Shown here: positions 18,954 to 25,585 of the stretch, piece by piece
Layout: each line of letters begins with the position of its first letter
Position numbering within the stretch: the stretch's first letter is position 1
Assembly: GCF_041431135.1 (NCBI RefSeq)
Contig: NZ_CP107799.1
Location: 6,572,001-6,636,000, forward strand
Origin: Streptomyces sp. NBC_00554
Lineage (GTDB): Bacteria > Actinomycetota > Actinomycetes > Streptomycetales > Streptomycetaceae
Length of the DNA stretch: 64,000 bases
Reading direction: 5' to 3'
Position numbers and translations under genes: made by a program
The notes under the pieces: model-generated
Database searches by the model: none
Told to the model about the DNA's origin: nothing
What the model saw: only the letters and a program-made list of their open reading frames with translations

Positions 18954-19403
18954 GTGCGCGAGGAGTTGAGGGTGGCGGCCTACGCCATATGCGTCAGGGA
19001 CGGGGAGCTGCTGCTCGCCCGCGGCCGGGACGACGACGGCATCCCCGAGTGGACGCTGCCCGGCGGCGGCATGGACCACGGCGAGGATCCGTTCGACACC
19101 GTGGTCCGGGAGGTCGAGGAGGAGACGGGGTACGTCTTCGAGGCCACCGATCTGCTCGGCGTGCACTCGTTCCGGTGTGCGGTTCCGCGCCGCCTCGGGG
19201 TCACCGCCGACCACCACGCCCTGCGGCTCGTCTACGAAGGGCGGATCGTCGGCGGCGAACTGCGTCCCGAGGTGAACGGCTCCACCGATTTCGCGGCCTG
19301 GCATCCGCTGGATGCCGTAACCGTTCTCAATCGGGTCGGACTGGTCGATATCGGCCTCGCGCTGTGGCGGCAGCGTCCGGCCGCGGGCCGCATCGCGAAA
19401 TAG
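18954..19403 (+). CDS. Nudix hydrolase
   Basis: 149 residues from GTG 18954. The Nudix box is complete: GGGMDHGEDPFDTVVREVEEETGYV (about residues 38-62), matching GX5EX7REVXEEXG. These enzymes hydrolyse nucleoside diphosphates linked to another moiety; the substrate is not identifiable. It begins 9 bp after the FMN-barrel gene, so VOC, FMN-barrel and Nudix genes probably form one transcript. The ribosome binding site (CACGGA) is weak. Confidence 0.88.
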   Translation: MREELRVAAYAICVRDGELLLARGRDDDGIPEWTLPGGGMDHGEDPFDTVVREVEEETGYVFEATDLLGVHSFRCAVPRRLGVTADHHALRLVYEGRIVGGELRPEVNGSTDFAAWHPLDAVTVLNRVGLVDIGLALWRQRPAAGRIAK

Positions 19404-19556
19404 CTCAGCCGCGAACGCGGTACCCCCGCAAACGAATTCAGTACCCCCGCAGATGAACACGGAGTGACCGCCTCCCGGCCGTTCGGGAAGGGCTCCATGC
19501 CGTGCAGGGGGGTCCAAGATCCACGTACGGTGATCGGCGTTGCCCGTTGTGGCCTT

Positions 19557-19589
19557 GTTAACGCCCAGGTCACCCCCAGTGCCAACGAT
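19557..19589 (+). promoter_or_regulatory. PHO-box-like 11-bp direct repeats
   Basis: Three consecutive 11-nt units, GTTAACGCCCA (19557), GGTCACCCCCA (19568) and GTGCCAACGAT (19579), resemble the GTTCACC-N4 direct repeats bound by PhoP in Streptomyces. The first two fit best. They lie 78 bp before a secreted metallophosphoesterase, and CAGTAT (19591-19596) could be the -10. The rest of the 263-bp gap holds a duplicated GTACCCCCGCA (about 19430 and 19441). Confidence 0.4.
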
Positions 19590-19666
19590 CCAGTATGAGC
19601 GGGGAGTTCGCGACACGCACTCCTCGTGACCACTGTCGACGCGTTCGCAATCGGGGAGATCGCGCC

Positions 19667-21457
19667 ATGTCGCGCATACGCTCTGTCGCCGCCGCTGCAT
19701 CCGACCTCAACCGCCGTACCCTGCTGGCCGCCACCGGGGCGGTGACCATCTCCGCGGGGATCGGCATCGCCCTGCGGCCCGGCTCCGACGCGCAGGCAGC
19801 GACGGGCGCGGACACCGCCGCGAACACGTCCGCCGCCGGAACGGGCAAGGCGCCGGTGGCGGTGTCCCGCCAGGCCCCCGTCGACCGGCTGAATCCGTAC
19901 TCGCGCGGCACCACCTTGAGCAGCGTCGCCACCCCCCGCTCCGGTTCCACCGGGTACCGGCGGCTCGGCGGCGGCCCCGGCTGGAAGCGGGTCGTACGCA
20001 GCGACCTGGCCTCGGCCAAGTCGGGCCGGGCGGCCCGCCGCACCGCGCTCGCCGCGTTCGTGCAGCTCACCGACCTGCACCTGATGGACACCCAGCACCC
20101 GCTGCGCCTGGAGTTCCTGCGCTCGGCCGACATCCACGCCTGGCGCCCGCACGAGATCCTGTCCGTGCAGGGCGCGGTCTCGCTCGTCGAGCGGGTCAAC
20201 TCGCTGCCGGGAGCCCCTGTCACCGGTTCCCCGCTGCACTTCGCCATGACCACCGGCGACAACACGGACAACAACGCCAAGTCCGAGCTGGAATGGTTCA
20301 TGAAGGTGATGAGCGGCGGCCGCATCACCCCCAACACCGGCGACCCGCGCGCTTACGAGGGCGTCCAGAACAGCGGCCTCAAGCAGTACTGGCAGCCCGA
20401 CTCCACCGTCCGCGACTCGGACAAGCAGGCCGGCTTCCCGCACATCGAAGGCTTCCTGGCGGCCGCGACCGCCGAACTGCGCAGCCCCGGCCTCAAGCTC
20501 CCCTGGTACTCCACGGTCGGCAACCACGACGCCATGCCGCTCGGCACCTTCGCCCCCCACAGCGACCCCTTCCTCAGGGACTTCGCCGTCGGCGGCAAGA
20601 AGCTGATGAACGCGTCGGCGGCGCAGTCCAAGGCCCTCCAGGACACCATCAGGAACGACAAGGACCCCAAGGGCGCGCGGTACCTCGAGTTCATTCAGGC
20701 GCACGCGCGCGACCTGCGCTCGATCACCCCGGACGAGATGCGCGCCCCCTTCACCCCGGCCGAATACCTCAAGACGCACCTCGACCCGGCGTACGTCGGC
20801 AAGGGCCCCGTCGGACACGGCTACTCGTCGGCGAACGTCGCCGCCGGCACCCAGTACTACTCCTTCCGCATCTCCGACGACGTCATCGGCATCAGCCTCG
20901 ACACCACCGACCCGGGCGGCCACTACCAGGGCTCCGTCGGGACGGCCCAGCTGAAATGGCTCGACAAGACGCTGCGCGACAACAAGGACTCGTACGCCGT
21001 CGTCTTCAGCCACCACACCAGCGAGTCGATGGGCAACACCCGCCGCGACCCGGCCCGCCCCGACGAGAAGCGCCACGACGGCGACGACGTCATCGCCCTC
21101 CTCGGCAGCCACGCCAACGTCCTGGCCTGGGTGAACGGCCACATCCACCGCAACCTCATCACCCCGCACTCCGCGCCCGGCGGCCGCTCCTTCTGGGAGA
21201 TCTCCACCGCCTCGCACGTCGACTTCCCCCAACTCGCCCGCATCATCGAGCTGGTGGACAACAAGGACGGCACGGTCTCCCTCTTCACCACCCTCGTCGA
21301 GTCCGCCGCCCCGCACGCCACGGACTTCACCGACCTCACCCAGACCGGCCTGGCCGCCCTCTACCGCGAACTCTCCTTCAACGCGCCGGGCGCCAGCACG
21401 GCCCTGGCGGGGGCGTCGCGCGACCGCAACACCGAGCTGGTCCTCAAGAAGGGCTGA
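19667..21457 (+). CDS. Tat-exported metallophosphoesterase
   Basis: 596 residues from ATG 19667, behind GGGGAG. The twin-arginine signal is DLNRRTLLAATGAVTISAG (about residues 11-29). The calcineurin-like metal motifs are in order: QLTDLHLMD, TTGDNTDN, GNHDAM, FSHHTSESM and NGHIHRN. A domain of about 110 residues lies between GNHDAM and the later motifs. It should act outside the membrane, cleaving phosphoesters. The PHO-box-like repeats upstream suggest induction by phosphate starvation. Size and motif set match a large actinobacterial subfamily of secreted metallophosphoesterases. Confidence 0.92.
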   Translation: MSRIRSVAAAASDLNRRTLLAATGAVTISAGIGIALRPGSDAQAATGADTAANTSAAGTGKAPVAVSRQAPVDRLNPYSRGTTLSSVATPRSGSTGYRRLGGGPGWKRVVRSDLASAKSGRAARRTALAAFVQLTDLHLMDTQHPLRLEFLRSADIHAWRPHEILSVQGAVSLVERVNSLPGAPVTGSPLHFAMTTGDNTDNNAKSELEWFMKVMSGGRITPNTGDPRAYEGVQNSGLKQYWQPDSTVRDSDKQAGFPHIEGFLAAATAELRSPGLKLPWYSTVGNHDAMPLGTFAPHSDPFLRDFAVGGKKLMNASAAQSKALQDTIRNDKDPKGARYLEFIQAHARDLRSITPDEMRAPFTPAEYLKTHLDPAYVGKGPVGHGYSSANVAAGTQYYSFRISDDVIGISLDTTDPGGHYQGSVGTAQLKWLDKTLRDNKDSYAVVFSHHTSESMGNTRRDPARPDEKRHDGDDVIALLGSHANVLAWVNGHIHRNLITPHSAPGGRSFWEISTASHVDFPQLARIIELVDNKDGTVSLFTTLVESAAPHATDFTDLTQTGLAALYRELSFNAPGASTALAGASRDRNTELVLKKG

Positions 21458-21565
21458 AACGCACCCAACCGGCGCAAGGTGAGGCAACCTCCGCGACGGG
21501 CCCCAGGTCCCTTCGGTCGATTCGTCATCGATCTCATCGACTCGTCATCGACCGAAGGAAACGAC

Positions 21566-22714
21566 ATGGCATCCCGCACCCTGCGCCTCGGACTCGTGAG
21601 CGCCGTGACCCTGACCACCGCCTCCCTCGCGGCGACCGCCGTCGCCGCACCCGCACCCGGGAGAGGCGACCACAGCGCGACCCGTACGGCCATGGACGCG
21701 GCCGTGAAGGACGGCGTACCCGGCGTCACCGCGACGGCGAAGGACAAGAACGGCACCTGGTCCGCCACCTCGGGCGTGGGCAACCTGAAGACGAACGAGC
21801 CGCGCTCCACGGCCGACCGCTACCGCGTGGGCAGCATCACCAAGACCTTCGTCTCCACCGTCCTTCTCCAACTGGAGGCGGAGGGACGCCTCTCCCTGGA
21901 CGACAAGGTGGAGAAGTGGCTCCCGGGCGTGGTCCGGGGCAACGGCCACGACGGACGCGCGATCACGATCCGCCAGCTCCTCAACCACACCAGCGGCATC
22001 TACAACTACACGGCGGACGAGGACTTCGGCCGTACGTACTTCCTGAAGGACGGCTTCTTCAAGCATCGCTACGACACCGCGACCCCGGCCCAGCTGGTCG
22101 CGATCGCCATGACCCACAAGCCGGACTTCACCCCGGGCACGTCGTGGAACTACTCCAACACGAACTACGTACTCGCCGGCATGGTGATCAAGCAGGTCAC
22201 CGGCAACTCGTTCGCGTCGGAGATCACCCACCGCATCATCAAGCCCCTGGGCCTGCACGCCACGCTCGTGCCCGGCACCTATCCCAAGGTGCCCCAGCCG
22301 AGCAGCCGCGCCTACGGCAAGCTCGCCGAGACGGCCACAGGACCCACGTACGACGTCACGGAACTCAACCCTTCCCTCGCCTCGGCGGCGGGCGAGATGA
22401 TCTCCGACTCCTCCGACCTGAACCGCTTCTACACGGCCCTGCTCCGCGGCAGGCTCCTCCCGCCGGAGCAGCTCAAGGAGATGAAGACCACCATCAAGGT
22501 CGACGAGATCCCGAACGCGGGGTACGGCCTCGGTCTCATCGAGCGCGAACTCAGCTGCGGGGTCCATGTCTGGGGCCACGGCGGCGGAATCCACGGCTCC
22601 ACATCGGAGGCCGTGACCACCGCCGACGGCCGTCACTCGCTGTCCTTCAACTTCAACGGGGACTGGTCGGGGGACAGCGAGGCAGTGGTGGAGGCGGAGT
22701 TCTGCGGTAAATAG
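21566..22714 (+). CDS. secreted serine hydrolase, D-alanyl-D-alanine carboxypeptidase/beta-lactamase class C-like
   Basis: 382 residues from ATG 21566 behind GAAGGAAA. Signal peptide about residues 1-28 (cleavage near AVAAPAPG). Active-site motifs of penicillin-recognising enzymes are present: Ser90-x-x-Lys93 (VGSITKTF), Tyr196-Ser-Asn198 (WNYSNTNY) and HGG in WGHGGG near residue 345. The overall pattern resembles the exocellular DD-peptidase of Streptomyces R61. Likely role: cell-wall peptide trimming or hydrolysis of a related secreted substrate. It is 108 bp after the phosphoesterase; the spacer has short repeats of CATCGA/TCGTCATCGA. Confidence 0.92.
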   Translation: MASRTLRLGLVSAVTLTTASLAATAVAAPAPGRGDHSATRTAMDAAVKDGVPGVTATAKDKNGTWSATSGVGNLKTNEPRSTADRYRVGSITKTFVSTVLLQLEAEGRLSLDDKVEKWLPGVVRGNGHDGRAITIRQLLNHTSGIYNYTADEDFGRTYFLKDGFFKHRYDTATPAQLVAIAMTHKPDFTPGTSWNYSNTNYVLAGMVIKQVTGNSFASEITHRIIKPLGLHATLVPGTYPKVPQPSSRAYGKLAETATGPTYDVTELNPSLASAAGEMISDSSDLNRFYTALLRGRLLPPEQLKEMKTTIKVDEIPNAGYGLGLIERELSCGVHVWGHGGGIHGSTSEAVTTADGRHSLSFNFNGDWSGDSEAVVEAEFCGK

Positions 22715-22765
22715 CGCCGGAGGCAGTAGCGCCGGAGACCTCGAGCGGCCTCCGAGCGCGTAATC

Positions 22766-22819
22766 GGATAGATCTATCCACTTACTGTAGAGTGGCAGAC
22801 GTCCGTCGACGTCTGCCAC
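22766..22819. promoter_or_regulatory. tandem palindromes in the promoter of the DUF998-TetR operon
   Basis: GGATAGATCTATCC (22766-22779) is a perfect 14-bp palindrome of TetR-operator type. GTGGCAGACGT (22792-22802) and ACGTCTGCCAC (22809-22819) form a second, 11-bp inverted repeat. TAGAGT (22788-22793) is a plausible -10, which would put the first palindrome over the -35 region. Confidence 0.6.
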
Positions 22820-22840
22820 GACGCAGTGAGAGGAGTTCCG

Positions 22841-23512
22841 ATGTCGCGCAGGGTTTGGCTTCCGCTGGGAGCGGTGGTCCTGGTGGTGAACGCGGTGCAA
22901 TGGGTCGTAGCCGAAGCGATCAGCGCGGCAGCCTGGACCGATCCGCCCTACAGCTACGCCACGAACTACATCAGCGACCTCGGCGTACCGGATTGCGGTA
23001 CGCAGTTCCAGGGCCGCGAAATCTGTTCTCCGGCACATCAGTTGATGAACACGTCGTTCATGCTCGAAGGGATCCTGTTCGCGACCGGGGTGCTGCTGCT
23101 GGCAGGCCTGGTCAAGGGCCGCGCCCGTCGTGTCGTCGTCGCCCTCGCGGTCGCGCACGGGGTGGGCATGGTGCTGGTCGGGCTGTTCCACGGCTCCGGG
23201 GACGGCGCGAGCGCCGGTCTGGCCATCCACGTCGCGGGGGCGGCGGTCGGCATTCTGTGCGCGAACACGCTGGCGATCATGGCGGGATCACTGCGGAGCC
23301 TCGGGCTGCCGCCGGCGTACCGTGCCTTCAGTGTCACCGTCGGCACCCTGGGCCTGCTGAGCGAGGCTCTCGTGGGCATGTCGGAGAGCACGGCAGGGGT
23401 GTTCGAGCGCGGCGGTGTCTACTCCTGGCTGCTGTGGAGCGTCGGCACGGGCGCACTGCTCCTGGTCAGCCGCCGGAGCAGCCCCGCGATGGTGGAGAAT
23501 GCCTTGGCGTGA
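22841..23512 (+). CDS. DUF998 family membrane protein
   Basis: 223 residues from ATG 22841 behind GAGAGGAG. Six hydrophobic segments are visible. The first loop has PYSYATNYISDLGVPDCG and the second helix follows SPAHQLMNTSFMLEGILF, the usual features of DUF998 proteins. No function is established. The stop codon overlaps the start of the tetR gene (GTGA), so the regulator and this protein are translated together and the regulator probably represses the pair. Confidence 0.88.
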   Translation: MSRRVWLPLGAVVLVVNAVQWVVAEAISAAAWTDPPYSYATNYISDLGVPDCGTQFQGREICSPAHQLMNTSFMLEGILFATGVLLLAGLVKGRARRVVVALAVAHGVGMVLVGLFHGSGDGASAGLAIHVAGAAVGILCANTLAIMAGSLRSLGLPPAYRAFSVTVGTLGLLSEALVGMSESTAGVFERGGVYSWLLWSVGTGALLLVSRRSSPAMVENALA

Positions 23513-24189
23513 CCCCGGAAACGCATCGCCCGCTGCGAGCGGACGCGGAACGAAACCGTCGGCTGATCATGGAGACGGCCGACCGCATGTTCGCGCAGCG
23601 GGGGCCCGCCGTCACCCTCAACGAGATCGCGCGTGAGGCAGGCGTCGGAGTCGCCACGGTGTACCGGCGCTTCCCGGACCTGCAGACGCTGATCGACGCC
23701 CTGTTCACCGAGCGGTTCACCGAGTTCCTGCAGCTTGCGACAGCGGCCGAGGAGCAGCCGGACCCGGGGCGGGCGCTGCGCCACTACATGATCGAGGCCG
23801 CGCAATGGCGGGCCCGGGACCGGGCGCTGGAGTTCGTCCTCGCCAACGCGAGCATCGACACGCGGCCCATCGCCGAGATGCGCGACCACCTGGGCCGCCT
23901 CGTGGACGGCCTGGCGGAACGGGCGGTGGCAGCCGGCGCGGTCCGCGAGGACTTCGCGAGCGCCGACGTGTACGCCTTCTTCTACATGGTCGGCGCCGTC
24001 GCCGACCGCACCCAGGACGTCGCACCCGACGCCTGGCGCCGCTACGCCGAGGTCCTGCTGACGGGCTTCGGCCTGGAGGAGGCCCCGGCGGCACACACCT
24101 CCGCCATGACCGACGGCCAGCTGCGCCGGGCCTGGCCCAAACCCTCCGTGCAGCCGCCGGACGATTCCGGGCAGGGACGGACCACGTGA
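23509..24189 (+). CDS. TetR-family transcriptional regulator
   Basis: 226 residues from GTG 23509, which overlaps the DUF998 stop by four bases. The N-terminal helix-turn-helix is typical: RRLIMETADRMFAQRGPAVTLNEIAREAGVGVATVYRRFPDLQTLIDALF (about residues 17-66). The remainder is the helical ligand-binding domain with a 25-residue polar tail. The likely operator is the palindrome at 22766-22779 upstream of the operon. The ligand is unknown. Confidence 0.92.
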   Translation: MTPETHRPLRADAERNRRLIMETADRMFAQRGPAVTLNEIAREAGVGVATVYRRFPDLQTLIDALFTERFTEFLQLATAAEEQPDPGRALRHYMIEAAQWRARDRALEFVLANASIDTRPIAEMRDHLGRLVDGLAERAVAAGAVREDFASADVYAFFYMVGAVADRTQDVAPDAWRRYAEVLLTGFGLEEAPAAHTSAMTDGQLRRAWPKPSVQPPDDSGQGRTT

Positions 24190-24201
24190 TCGTCACACGA
24201 C

Positions 24202-24237
24202 GAGGAGGGGCCGCCGGAATACCGGCGGCCCCTCCTC
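24202..24237. terminator. terminator after tetR
   Basis: GAGGAGGGGCCGCCGG and CCGGCGGCCCCTCCTC are perfect complements around AATA, between convergent genes. Confidence 0.88.
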
Positions 24238-24266
24238 TCCCCTCCTGATACGACCCCGGTCCGTCA

Positions 24267-25322
24267 CTACCGGGGCAGCACCACGACATAGGCCGCCGGA
24301 TCGCGGTCGTTCGACGCCATCAGGGCGGTGCGTACGACGGTGGCCTGCTGTTCCATCGAGTCGCGCAGCTTCTTGGGGGTGATGTACACGACGGTGATGC
24401 CCAGGCGCTCCAGGTGCTCGCGCTTGCGGGCGTACTCCGACCAGAGGGCGTCCTCGTCCTGGCGGGGGGCGCGGGTGTCGAGCTCGACGGCCACCGCCTG
24501 ATCCGGCCAGTAGGCGTCGAGGCCGCCGAGGTGGGGGCCGCCGGGGAGCCGGAGGTCCACGTTCCAGACGGGGTCGGGGAGGCCGTGCTCGCCCACCATC
24601 CGGTACAGGCGGTCCTCAGCGATGGCGCGGCCCTCGGCGAGGAGCGAGTCCACGGCGTCCACCACGTGGGGCCGCGAGAGCAGCCGGGCCTGGGTCAACT
24701 CCCGTACGACCGCCGCCGGTTCGCAGTGCCCGGCGCGCACCGCCTCGGTCAGCAGGCGGCGTACGGCGTTCGCGTCCGACAGTTCCGCGACGGCGTCGGC
24801 GAGGGCGCGGGGGACGGGAGCGACCGGGACGCCGGTGACGTACGAGGGGGTGGGGAGGGACGGCGTACGGACGATGCGGACGCAGCCGGTGGAGCGCAGG
24901 CGGCGCAGCCGGGGGACCATGACGTCGATCTTGTCGAGGGAGAGCAGCGGGGGCGCCGACGTGAAGCCGTGCAGGGTCAGCGCCGCCAGGCCGGTGATCA
25001 GGACGTCCGTGTAGGGCTGGGCGGCGTGCGGGTCCTCGGCGCCCGGCTGGACGGGGATCGCCACCACCGGCTGTGCGGGGGAGCGGGCGGCGAACATCAG
25101 GACCGCGTGCAGACGTTCCTCGGAGGTGGGCGGGCCGGGGTGCAGAAGGAAGACACCCGGGAGGAACTGCTGCCAGGGGCCGCCCGGCCGGCACTGCTCG
25201 CTGGTCTCCGCGGCCGTCACACCGTGCGCCCGCAACTGCGCGGTGGTCAGCACGCGCCGCTGTACGTGGGACAGATGACGGAGGGGGCGGGGGGAGTGGG
25301 AGAGCGGGGTGTTGTGGTTCAT
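24267..25322 (-). CDS. AbiEi-antitoxin-like / DUF559 nuclease-fold protein
   Basis: 351 residues from ATG 25322. The first ~70 residues resemble the winged-helix N-terminus of AbiEi-type proteins (LTTAQLRAHGVTAAETSEQC, then QQFLPGVFLLHPGPPT). A middle region follows with ITGLAALTLHGF. The C-terminal ~110 residues look like a Vsr/DUF559 nuclease fold: GGLDAYWPDQAVAVELDTR...SEYARKREHLERLGITVVYITP. Asp and Glu of a PD-(D/E)XK site could be the D in GGLDAYW and the E in VELD, but the usual K is not evident. No toxin gene is adjacent. Function unknown; a regulatory or DNA-defence role is only a possibility. Confidence 0.65.
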   Translation of the reverse strand: MNHNTPLSHSPRPLRHLSHVQRRVLTTAQLRAHGVTAAETSEQCRPGGPWQQFLPGVFLLHPGPPTSEERLHAVLMFAARSPAQPVVAIPVQPGAEDPHAAQPYTDVLITGLAALTLHGFTSAPPLLSLDKIDVMVPRLRRLRSTGCVRIVRTPSLPTPSYVTGVPVAPVPRALADAVAELSDANAVRRLLTEAVRAGHCEPAAVVRELTQARLLSRPHVVDAVDSLLAEGRAIAEDRLYRMVGEHGLPDPVWNVDLRLPGGPHLGGLDAYWPDQAVAVELDTRAPRQDEDALWSEYARKREHLERLGITVVYITPKKLRDSMEQQATVVRTALMASNDRDPAAYVVVLPR

Positions 25323-25454
25323 GACCCGGGGTTTCCCGCTCCGGATCCGTCCTCTAACCGCTGTTACACGCCCGTCGACAAATCCGGACAAGCCCGCCCT
25401 AAAGTACGGGCGTTCGACTGCCGAAAGGCGCTGGTCCAGATGGGGAGTAATAGG

Positions 25455-25487
25455 GGTTACGGCTCTGAATACCTGTATTTCGTAACC
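25455..25487. promoter_or_regulatory. inverted repeat upstream of the AbiEi-like gene
   Basis: GGTTACG (25455-25461) and CGTAACC (25481-25487) are perfect complements; inside them AATAC and GTATT pair as well. It is followed by a near-direct repeat TAACCACTGGGGGCGCC / TAACCACGGGGCGCC at about 25483 and 25509. This AT-rich patch stands out in the 263-bp gap between the AbiEi-like gene and the second pepN. Confidence 0.45.
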
Positions 25488-25540
25488 ACTGGGGGCGCCG
25501 ATATTTCTTAACCACGGGGCGCCGGGGGCCGGCGACGACT

Positions 25541-25567
25541 GAGGGCACCGGCGGAACCGGTGCCCTC
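25541..25567. terminator. terminator after the second pepN gene
   Basis: GAGGGCACCGG and CCGGTGCCCTC form a perfect 11-bp stem with a 5-nt loop, 19 bp past the end of the minus-strand gene. Confidence 0.8.
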
Positions 25568-25585
25568 GGGGGATGCCGTCGGGTG

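Noticed and set aside
24267-25322. AbiEi-like gene as half of a toxin-antitoxin pair
   Set aside because: No AbiEii-type nucleotidyltransferase or other toxin gene is adjacent; both neighbours are recognisable as unrelated.
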